Origin: Dermatemys mawii
Taxonomy: Eukaryota > Chordata > Testudines > Dermatemydidae
NCBI GenBank assembly: GCA_007922305.1
Contig: ML677335.1
Coordinates: forward strand, 39,376,642 to 39,440,641
Length of the DNA stretch: 64,000 bases
Reading direction: 5' to 3'
Within the stretch, counting starts at the first letter, position 1; each line of letters opens with the position of its first letter. The position numbers and the translations under genes were made by a program. This document shows, one piece after another, positions 55,071-64,000 of the stretch. Under the pieces are notes generated by a model. That model was given only the letters and a program-made list of their open reading frames with translations. It was not told the DNA's origin and did not search any database.

Positions 55071-58000
55071 GCCCTGGAAAGAGAAATTGTTTGTTTAAGC
55101 TTTAGGGAAGCTGTGCAGCTCTCAGAGGAGGAAGGTTGTAATTTCCAACCACAGATGATCCCTGACTGTGTGTGACCATTATGAAGTTTTGGGACCTTTT
55201 GGCACTTTAGTCAACCCTATAGAATAATAGGATAGAAAGCAAGGACCATGATGGAAGAACAGATGGTTCATCAGAGCTCAATTTTCCTAGGTAAATATAC
55301 TGTAAAAAAGAATCCAGACCCCATAAGGCTGCACACATTTCTGATGTAAACTTTCCAAAGCTACTTTCCTCTGCTGTCACCTTGACATGAGTTTTCTGTT
55401 TCAAAGCTTTCTCAGGAAAGTGTAATGCTGGAAGTCTGTGTATATTCTTCGCAATGTTCTCTGTTAAGAAGAACCCATCTTTAATTCCTCTGGAGAGGGG
55501 ACAGTAAATGAGCCATCTTCATTCTTTGTTTGTACAGCAGATGGTGCAGTCTATAAACCTGGCATGGATGGCTCAGGGGCTTTGGTAAGGGGGGGATGGC
55601 ACCTGCCACTTCCAAGTCATTAGTTCAGATCTGCTCCAAACATTGTCATATGAAGTTACTCCTGATTATTTATTAGTTACCCTTTGAAGGCTGTTTTGTT
55701 TGTGCCTTGTGAAATGACATGGTGATCTTAGTTCATTTCCCAGGGGACAAGTGTCTAGTAATTATCAGCACTTATTGACATCTTTGTTGCCAGTCTCAGA
55801 AGAGAGGTCTAGGTTGGTAAACTGAACCACTCCCTTATATGTAGAAGTTGTTGTTCCAGAGAGTGGACATCTTGAAATAAGAAAGCTTGTACTGTCTGTG
55901 CTGTATTTCTTCAGTAGTTAAAGAAGAGATCTCAGCCTTGGCATAGATCAAATAACTCAGCATGGGTGATGTTTACAATTCACTTTTAAAAACAAACTTG
56001 GCTGGAAATTCTATTGTGGATATTATGAGCTGGTACAATTTTTAGCTTGCTAAGGAAAACCAAAAATATTTTTTTTTAAAAGTTCACCCCCATAATGCTA
56101 ATAAATCAGAAATAGTATTAACAATAGCTGCATCCACGGACTGTCTCTAAACTAAACTAGTGAATTTTGGTATATGTGAAATCATCTCTTTTTGTCACTT
56201 CTGTCCCTGGGATATTTATTAAGTAGAGTGTGGCTATCATGCTAGCGGCACAGTATTCTACCAATGAAAAATTCCAGTCCTTGATAACTGAGAGCTAATT
56301 ATAAAACAGGAATATATGTGATTGTACCAAAATCCTCAAACCTTTCCTGTAAAAGTTATGCAATTTGCTATACCAAACTGAAGAAGTTCCAACATTTTTG
56401 GTTCTCGTCTAGAGTGTGTTCCCTAATTTACAGTAACATTCTGCATCATGGTGTGACCTATGCTGGGAATGCACAGTTTCTGTGAGTGAACAAGAGTGCC
56501 TCTGAATTATTATAATTTTTCAAGTACCAAACTAGAAATTTCTTTAAAAAACCAAAATCACTTAAATCTAGAAATCAAAATTGAACTTGGCTCATGTACG
56601 TGAAAAGCCAGAGGTTTTAATTCACTCAGCTATCTAACTGTCAGTACCCGAGCATTCTTATTAAACGTGACAGTCATGAACACAGTCATCTCTTATAGAT
56701 TACAGCTTTATGACTTGCAGCCAGATGCTCACATAAGCACTAAAGAAAAAAGTTCACTCATCAAAAAAGGCACTTTGTAAAAGTGACACCTTTCTGTTTC
56801 CCATCTAATCACATATTCCATCTTTTTAGATCTAATCCTATTTTCCTCACTTTTACAGTTTCAGAACAACTTTTCCTGACAATCTGTCCTGTAAGTTAAC
56901 CTATAAAAAGCAATTTGTCTGCCTCAGCGATCATTTTCAAAATCTATTGCAGAACAAATGTAGGCAAGGGGACGATTAATTCTTACACTTTCTTAAAGAA
57001 CCTATGCTTATGTTAGGGCTCTGCACTTCTAGTCACTGGTTTTTTTAAAAACCCTTTCATTTTGTATTCTAAACTGTCAGTAGAAGCAGATACAACCATA
57101 TTTTGTTTAACAGTTTCACAGTGCCATGCTTGTTAGTAGCTTGAGATTTGTTTTGTTCTGCAGTTCCTATACTTCATGTTGTGCTACTGAAGACCCTGAT
57201 TAAACTTGGTGCAAAATTTTTCTGAGACTATCATATTCTGAAGGTGAAGCAATCGATATCTGGAAAGAAGTTGTGTGGCTTAAATGCAGTACTTGCCTTG
57301 CTTAGCAAAGAAATACTATCTCTTCTCTTGGTTAGAGGGATGCAGGAAGCAGATTACAAAAGGAGAAAGCTAGAGAAATTTCATCAAAGACCACGTAGCC
57401 AGAGGCTAGGTCTTACACTGGGAACTCAAGGTATTTATGGCCAGGCTAAGCCAGAATGGAGCTACTGTACAGTTATACTGTTCAGTTCTACAAAACTTAA
57501 ATGCTAGAGTTAGATAATCTTCCAAGTGCAGCAGCTGGGAAAGAATAAATGATTAGGGTATATAAGAAGGCCTGCTGCTTTGACTCTCAGCCTTGCATTA
57601 TCTGCAAAGGTATATGTCAGGAGAACAAGTGGGGAGCAATGTATCAAAAGTTTCTGTGCTATCGTGGGGTCCTGTCAGTGAACATCAATGCTAATGTTGT
57701 GTGTTAGCCAATTTATCACACATCTTGTGACACACTAACACTAATAGTTTAGAAGCTTCTGCCCTAAAACTAGACAGTCTGAACTTTAGTTGTAAGGCAA
57801 GTATCATTCATCAAATGCTTGTTCTGTCTTCAGTATGGAATAAGATTGACTGATGAATTAGGGTAATACGCCTTTTTCCCAAAAATATATGGTATTAGGC
57901 TAGCATGTCTTCAAAGCCAGCAGAAGAATATAGGACAAGATTTCCATTCCTATTAAAGAACCAGCATGAGACAAATGAAACCATGAGGTGCTTACAGGGA

Positions 58001-59906
58001 GCTGAAAATTGATAGGACAGGATAACAAAATTATCAGCTAAAGTAGGGAAAAAATGATTTCATCTCTAAATGATACCCAGTTGGTACAATGGGACTGTAT
58101 GCGCAAAGCAAGCATCATTAGGGATTCTGTTGTAGTCTCATGTTTTTTTAAATCCCTTTATACTCTGGTCATTTTTGTGCCTGATAGGCACAAAACTGTT
58201 GGTAGAAACTGTTTTTGCTCTGATACATGGTTGCACAAAGTTAAGTATCTTTTAAGCATGTGTGGCATTTGTCATTTTTTTCCAGGGACTTTTCAACAGA
58301 AAACTAAAAAAAGGGTTAAAATGTTTCAGGGAGGACAGCTTGCCACAGACATTTTTAAAGAAATACAAATAAATGAAGTAAAACTGACATCTCCTCACAA
58401 CAGGGGAACACTGGGAATGGGACCCTCTGTTCAACTGGCACTCTTTCCCCCTCACTGCACCCATCCACAGAAAATGCTACTGGGGGATCCCCAGTCCATA
58501 GTGGTGCCAAACCATAAATAGAAAGGTAGTCTGCAGTGTCCTGGTCAGGCTTCCTAGTGATTAGAGCAGATTGAAACAGGAGGGGAAAGCTCTTGTCATA
58601 TCAGCTATGAAGGCAGGGAAGCTGTAAGGCAGTGCTGCTTATATAACCAGCGTGTGTCTCGCTTACTCTCTGTGGCAGATGCCTCAAAAGATAGACTATC
58701 TTTTAGTGCAGGACTTTTGGTCTCTCCCTCTGCCCCTCTCTAAACCCTCAGAGTTGGAAATCCAAGAGGATTGTAGAAATGGGCAGGTGTAAAAGAGCAT
58801 ACTGCAGAGGCATGACTCTCCTCTTTCTCACTCTGCCATCCACGTGCCCTCTGCTGGTGAATGAGGAGATGAGAAAGGGGCCTTGTTTGTTAGAGCGAGA
58901 CAGAACCCAAAGAGTGCTGCTCAGAGAAAGGCCTAATCAACTTGGACAGAATTAGTGATGTCATCATGGGGATCTCCAGTACTCATGTGAAGGGACTGAA
59001 ACTACCAAAATAAAAAAATCCTCATGGATTTCAGAAAAAGCCAAACATTTATAATGATTTTGGTGAAAACATTCTCATTTTCCCACTCTTCTCTACAAAA
59101 AGTGGTGACATTCTTCATTTGGCTGTTTTCCACATAAAAGACCAATACCTTACAAATACTAATAGTAATTGGATTGGAACAAGTGCTTTCACTGGGGTCT
59201 TGCACTGGATCCACTGCCACATGTCCCTTGGCACCATTTTTGAGCACCCAACCTGACACCTTTACAACCCTTAGTTGTCTTCTATCATCTCTCAGCTGAC
59301 CTCCAAAGACAGCAAGATTTTGATGTTTTAAAGCAGAAATCCTGTAATAATTTGATACAGTCTCTAAACATAATCCTAGAACTAAATGGGGCAACAAAAC
59401 TGCACCATGTAAAAAATGTTACTGTGTTTTGCATTTAGGGCTCCAGGCCTGACAACTATGTCTCCTTCACTTAATATGTCTTATGGGCCAAATAAAGACC
59501 TTGGAGATCCACTGAAACTCTGTTGCCACTATGTTGCCATGTAAGAGCTACTTGGAATTGCTGTTTTAGAAATGCCGAAGATCAGAGTTGCAGCTTCTCT
59601 CAGTTTGTTTTCCAGTTCGGTCAGCTGGTGTTACAGCTGTCTCTTAAGTATCATAGAATAGAATCTGGAGATGAATCTTCACTATGGGAATTCTCCTCCA
59701 AAGTGCTCTGAGGCACTTAGCAGCTCATATGTTTTGAGCAATGCGTACCAGGAATGTCACATTTGTAAGAAGCCAAAGAAGTCTTGACATAGGAAGTTGA
59801 CTTGTTCCTGAAGCTGATGAAGAATAAATGGTCAGTATTCCATATATATATATAATAATCAATAAAATATGCTAATGTAACTTATAGGGAGGCACAAAGT
59901 CCATTC
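55071..59906. other. Intergenic, largest repeat-poor stretch
   Basis: About 4.8 kb with no classified repeat. The longest frame, 155 residues at 58054-58521, has no recognised domain, no homologous segment known to me and ordinary AT-rich context. A 131-residue minus frame at 59002-59397 is similar. Neither is annotated as a gene. Confidence 0.45.
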
Positions 59907-59914
59907 GGCTAGAG
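59907..59914. repeat. hAT target-site duplication, left
   Basis: GGCTAGAG, identical to 60149-60156. Confidence 0.9.
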
Positions 59915-60148
59915 CAGCGGTCCTCAAACTTTTTCAGCTGCAGCCCCTTTCTGAGCTGTGGCATCCACTTGCAGCCCCCCAGGGTATGTCCGCCGAAATG
60001 CCGCCGAACAGAAAGCTTCCACTTTCTGCAGTGGCAATTTGGCAGTACAAAAATAGACTGCTGCCAAGTTTGGCGGGATCGGCGGCGGCACTGGGGTCTC
60101 GCGCACCCCCAGGAGGTGGTCTGACGCACTCCACTTTGAAGACCACTG
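59915..60148. mobile_element. 234-bp hAT MITE
   Basis: Ends CAGCGGTCCTCAAACT and (inward, minus strand) CAGTGGTCTTCAAAGT match at 13 of 16, with an exact 8-bp duplication GGCTAGAG. The CpG-rich interior (GCCGCCGAAC, GATCGGCGGCGGC) explains four overlapping open frames that are not genes. Confidence 0.88.
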
Positions 60149-60156
60149 GGCTAGAG
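60149..60156. repeat. hAT target-site duplication, right
   Basis: GGCTAGAG, identical to 59907-59914. Confidence 0.9.
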
Positions 60157-60330
60157 TATGGAAGTGGGAACTGGAATTCCTAGGTATTTATCTTGGCTGT
60201 GATGGTGACTTGCTCTGTGACTTGGGGCAAGTCACTTAACCTACCTCAGTTTTTATCCAACCATAAGTGGGGAATAACAACATTTACCATACCTAACTTA
60301 TTATGCCTCAGAACATGGCAATAATTAAAG
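60157..60330 (+). repeat. MIR/CORE-type SINE
   Basis: GACTTGCTCTGTGACTTGGG, GCAAGTCACTTAACC and CTACCTCAGTTTTTATCC match the MIR-like body; the head reaches into the hAT insertion site, so the MITE probably landed in the SINE's 5' part. Confidence 0.65.
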
Positions 60331-60382
60331 TCTAATTTTTCAGAGGTACTAAGTGTTCAGAACTCCCATTCCATACTCTAAC

Positions 60383-60802
60383 ATTAGAACACAAGAATGA
60401 GTCAGACCAGATGTCCATCTAGCCCAGTATCCTGTCTACTGACAGTGACCCACGCCAGATATTCTGGAGTGAGTGAACTGAACAGGTAATGATCAAGTGA
60501 TCTCTCTCCTGCCATTCATCATCACCCTTTGACAAACAGAGGCTAGGGACGCCATTCCTTACCCATCCTGGCTAATAGCCATTAATGTACTTAACTTCCA
60601 TGAATTTACCGAGTTCTCTTTTAAACCTTGTTACAGTCCTAGCCTTCACAACATCCTCAGGCAAGGAGTTCCACAGTTTGGCTGTGCACTCCCTTCTATA
60701 GAGTAGCTTTCTTTGCCCCCATACCTCCATCCCTATCCCCGCCCCCAGGAGCCTCTGATATAGCAACTTTCCTCTGTCATCTTCCTGGGAAGTTTGCTCC
60801 AT
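60383..60802 (-). mobile_element. CR1 LINE 3' part, reptile subfamily
   Basis: Reverse-oriented blocks GAGTCAGACCAGATGTCCATC, TAGCCCAGTATCCTGTC, ACAAACAGAGGCTAGGGACG and CATCCTCAGGCAAGGAG, then TTCCACAGTTTGGC, are those of an abundant turtle CR1 subfamily as I remember it. The coding remnant is listed separately. Confidence 0.7.
60572..60802 (-). pseudogene. CR1-like ORF2 C-terminal tail
   Basis: The minus-strand frame reads CTAKLWNSLPEDVVKARTVT then RFKRELGKFM, the characteristic last residues of CR1 ORF2 ('..LWN.LP..VV.A.....FK..LD..'). A stop follows close to the family position. Upstream RT and endonuclease are missing. Confidence 0.7.
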
Positions 60803-61505
60803 CTTCAGAGAGAATCTATTGATCTGTCAGCTATTCTGACTTCAACTGGAGTTTTGCATGGAGGACATGCAAGATCAGTCCTGAAAATATGTATCTATTT
60901 TTTTTGGGTGAAAAAATTAGCAAATTTGTAAAAGAACAATTGGGTGAGTGAAATCACTGCTTAGCTCTTCTACAATGACAATATCCAAAATTCCAGAACT
61001 ATGTTCTTCTTAAAGTATCCCAATCCCATAATTGTGGGGACACATCTCATGCCTAGAAAACCATTAAAATTCATGGAATCTTAATAATCACAACTGAATT
61101 TTTTTAGATTCCGCAAAGCTAACTTGCGTGGGTGCCGTATAGTTGAAATTCAGTAATAATACAATTAAACATAATAAAACCATATACAAATCCAATAAAG
61201 GCAAAACAAATCATCAGCATAAAAATGTTTTCTGACAAAAGAATGATCATCTCAGTACAGTTCAGTACCTCAGGAGAGCTTTAACCATTGTGTTATACAA
61301 CATGCAAAATAAAAAGATTTTATTTAGGGAAAGCTTATTGTGAGACTAATTAGAAAGTGAGATGGATGTTTTCACTATTCGCATACAGGCTGAAAATCAC
61401 TTCTGAGCAGAGGACATGTGGGCAGCACACAAGTCCAACTAAAACCCTGTTCTGAGGGCTTACGTGGGATGTAAACCCTGTATTGGATCTGAACAGGCAT
61501 GAATT
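60803..61505. other. Intergenic
   Basis: Nothing recognised. Confidence 0.45.
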
Positions 61506-61612
61506 TAGGGTAACCAGATAGCAAGTGTAAAAAATCGGGATGGGGTAAGGGTGGGAATAGGGTCCTATAAGAGACAAAGCCTGAATATCAGGATGGTGCA
61601 GATAGTATCGGA
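61506..61612. repeat. Dispersed reptile repeat fragment
   Basis: GGGTAACCAGATAGCAAGTG, AAAAAATCGGGATGGGG and AGGGTCCTATAAGAGAC resemble one end of a MITE-like family common in turtle DNA (memory only). The partner end is not recognisable. Confidence 0.4.
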
Positions 61613-61794
61613 TGTCAGGCCACGCTGGGTGAATTTCACTTGCATTATATGAAAACCCAAACACTTATTTCAATGATGCCAAGTGTCAGTTATTTATCTT
61701 GTGCATGTGGAGGCAAATTCTGCTCCTTTCTCTGTGGAAGTGCTGAGTTTTCTCACCATTCGGAGCTAACAGGCTTTAGGGAGCTTGATTGGTG

Positions 61795-62265
61795 CTAACT
61801 GCATGGGCAGTGAGTAGCGTAGGCAGGGGAAAGCTGTGCCGCCCCAAACAGCCTGGTATGGCCCCATCCATGCTCTGGCCCCAGGCTCCCTCCTGTCTGC
61901 TTCCAGTTTTCTTCCCGCTCTTCTGTGGCTGAGAGGCTGGGGCAGGCAGGCTGAGGCTGGTGTGCAAAAGGCTCAGGGCTGAGTGGCGCTGGGGCTATGC
62001 TGTACCACCTGTCTACCCAGGGCTGGGGGCACAGGGACCACACTGCCTGCCCGGTGCTTCGGAGATGGGGGTGCTCTGGCCATGCCACCCACCCACCCAG
62101 TGCTAAGGTTGGGAGCGCTCTGGCTGGTGCTCTGGGGCTGGTGACATGCTGGGAGAAGGGAGGGCTGACAGTCATGGGGTGTGTGTGTGTGTGTGTGCGC
62201 GCGCGCGCTGGTCTCCTGTGGGGGAGAGGGGTGGAATGCCTCAATGGGACATTCACCAACTGCCC
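61795..62265. repeat. GC-rich low-complexity region with (GT)n(GC)n
   Basis: G-rich on the plus strand with reiterated GGGGCTGG units; 62178-62209 is an uninterrupted GT run passing into GC. Frames of 62-154 residues on both strands, several reading as runs of Thr-His or Cys-Val from the microsatellite, are artefacts. Confidence 0.65.
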
Positions 62266-64000
62266 ATGGTGCTAAGCATGGCTCAGGAAAGGTGCTCTTG
62301 GTATTGCAAGGTGAGAGAGTCTGCAAAAGGGGAGACTCAGTGCATGAGCTGACGTTGCCATTGTTATGAAGGGCCTGCAGTCTTCCCTTCAGCCATTTGC
62401 AGAGAGTTGTAAGGCTGCAGATGCAGCTCCAATTGTTAGATGCAAAGAATGGCTGCGGAGCAACTACATGGAATTTGCCCAGTTTTCAGCCCATTTACTT
62501 GGTCAGGTGCTAGTGTGAGGATTTTAGCCCATCTACTCAGGCTAATTAAGTTGGAACTTAATTATGGCTAATCACCCTGTGAAGCAAGGAAGAGCAAAAT
62601 AAATATGGCATGTACATTTTATCCTTTACAGTACAAGATCTTTCTCTTGTTTTGGTGAAGTCTGCTATGGTGATTACACCAGTTTATGTATGTCACCAAA
62701 GTTACACCAGCATAACCCCATAGCTGCAGTTGACACAGATTGAAGGGGTTTTTCTTTCAGAGTAGGAACACTATCTGCCCAAATAATAGTAGCTACATCA
62801 GTAAATACATTCTGTTGTTGGCATAGCTGCAATTATATTGGGAATTAGGTCAGGAGAGTGACCTTGGTATGGGGTGTGTTTATTTTTTTTCACTTAACTT
62901 TTAAGTGTAGACTTGCGCAGTTGATCTTGTTATCCATATAACTGCCACTAGTGCATGTGAATGTTTTTAAAGCCAATCAGTGTCTGAATAGCACAACTTT
63001 GAATGGTGGTATTGTTACCATGGATCATCCTGGGGCTCCCTTCCATCTCAGTCAGAAATTTGTCCATCCTTATTAATTAAATGACAACTTCTTTAGCCAG
63101 CAATTGAATTACAGTATCCTCCAATAGCTGCCTAAATTGATTAAAATTAACTATTTTAAAATTGCTTCCCTTAGGCTTTTGATAATGTAAAATAGAGGAT
63201 CAGATTAATCAATGATTATTAGTAAGTGGAAGGATCTACTTTCAATGAAAATGTAACTTTAATTTTAAAATGGATCCAATGAACATCAAACAATAAATTG
63301 TTCATGTGCTGAGCACCATGAAAAACTGAGGGCCTGATGCATGTGCTATAGAATGTATATTCATATTAAGTGTGTGTGTGTGTGTGTGTGTGTTATTAAG
63401 TACGGCCAAGTTCGATTTGGTTTGGTTAAAGGATATGAAAAGAAAGCAAGATACATTTCAATAACTCTATCCTTGAAAGCTAAGCACTACAACTATGTTT
63501 GAAAGATGTCTTTATTACTAACAAGTAATGGGTGGCCAGGCCAAATAAAATAAAGATTGGAGTGAAGGGATAGGGCAATCTTGAGTAACACCACTTTTTG
63601 GCATCTGAAAAGACAGGATTCACATTTTCCTCCCACATTTTTTCATGCAAGTCTGCACTTGCTGGTTTTTGGCTAGAGCAAGAAATAGAAAACCTTTTGC
63701 AATACCAAAGCAGGGGGTATTTTTGTATAGTTCCAATCTCTGTGGAACACAGGCTTCTCAAACGTTTGCAGGAAAGCTTTTGCTCATGACAATGTTCTAA
63801 TGACTTCTAGACTAAGTAGGTTTAAATATATTCAGACAAGCATTGTAGTGTATCCAGACCTATATGGGAGGAAAGCCTGTCAAGACTTGGGCAAGTCACT
63901 TAATTTCTAAGTAGCTCAGGCCTGGTCTGTATTACAAAGTTAGGTCAACATAATCTCCCCTGTATCAACCTGGTTCTGCATGTGTTTGCATTTAAATTTT
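62266..64000. other. Intergenic to window end
   Basis: No gene. A (TG)11 microsatellite lies at 63371-63392. At 63893-63912, GGGCAAGTCACTTAATTTC is a possible scrap of MIR-like SINE. Confidence 0.45.
63371..63392 (+). repeat. (TG)11 microsatellite
   Basis: Eleven TG units. Confidence 0.9.

Noticed and set aside
58054..58521. 155-residue plus-strand frame outside repeats
   Set aside because: No motif, no recognisable family and no promoter or splice context. An RNA-seq or protein homology hit would reverse this.
59002..59397. 131-residue minus-strand frame
   Set aside because: No recognised domain; ordinary AT-rich context. Could be an unrecognised old repeat.
61795..62326. 154- and 117-residue minus-strand frames with Thr-His runs
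   Set aside because: The repeated dipeptides come from the GT microsatellite and the rest from GC-rich low complexity.
1..64000. CRISPR arrays, operons, plasmid or phage genes
   Set aside because: No regularly spaced repeats, no dense coding and no ribosome-binding sites. The repeat content is that of a vertebrate nuclear genome.

Overview
Organism and setting. This 64 kb window reads as non-coding DNA from a sauropsid, most likely a turtle. The evidence is the repeat content: many CR1 LINE fragments, a Penelope-like retroelement with a GIY-YIG endonuclease domain, tRNA-derived MIR/CORE-type SINEs, several LTRs, a decayed Ty3/gypsy body, and many short hAT, pogo/Tigger and Harbinger-like DNA transposons. 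LINE-1 and Alu-type repeats are absent. 'Turtle' rests on remembered resemblance to chelonian repeats and is inference; a crocodilian is less likely, and a bird is unlikely because of the Penelope copies and the hAT diversity. I find no convincing host protein-coding exon, rRNA, tRNA, CRISPR array or bacterial-type operon. The longer open frames are either inside repeats or match nothing I recognise.

Layout. 0.6-1.2 kb: LTR copy 1. 3.9-4.9 kb: GC-rich hAT-like element. 6.8 and 10.5 kb: CR1 scraps. 11.2-11.8 kb: hAT-like element. 15.6-16.3 kb: possible conserved non-coding DNA (speculative). 16.9-17.8 kb: LTR-like segment with a TATA box. 18.1 kb: SINE. 19.1-20.0 kb: LTR with a perfect 14-bp hairpin. 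20.7-22.8 kb: Ty3/gypsy gag-protease-RT-RNase H remnant, frameshifted, no integrase seen. 24.8-25.5 kb: Penelope copy with a 15-bp target duplication. 27.7 kb: small hAT-like element. 31.0-32.2 kb: hAT element with an exact 8-bp duplication, a zinc-finger transposase start and an extra internal end. 32.7-33.4 kb: LTR copy 2. 34.4 kb: hAT MITE. 35.6-41.2 kb: dense nested block of CR1 fragments, a local duplication, two Penelope copies (one with an inverted half), an LTR-like insert and a fold-back hAT element. 42.6-43.3 kb: pogo/Tigger element. 43.6-44.5 kb: CpG-rich hAT-like element. 45.8, 46.5, 51.3 and 59.9 kb: MITEs. SINEs lie at 41.5, 52.5 and 60.2 kb, and CR1 ends at 55.0 and 60.4 kb.

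How it fits together. There is no operon or pathway. The biology is in the insertion history: target duplications and interrupted alignments allow relative dating, for example CR1, then an LTR-like element inside it, then a Penelope copy inside that. The most useful observations are the Penelope copy with an inverted 5' part, the hAT element with two 5' ends, the fold-back hAT element, the duplicated CR1 junction and the LTR hairpin. I did not find a clearly new molecular system.
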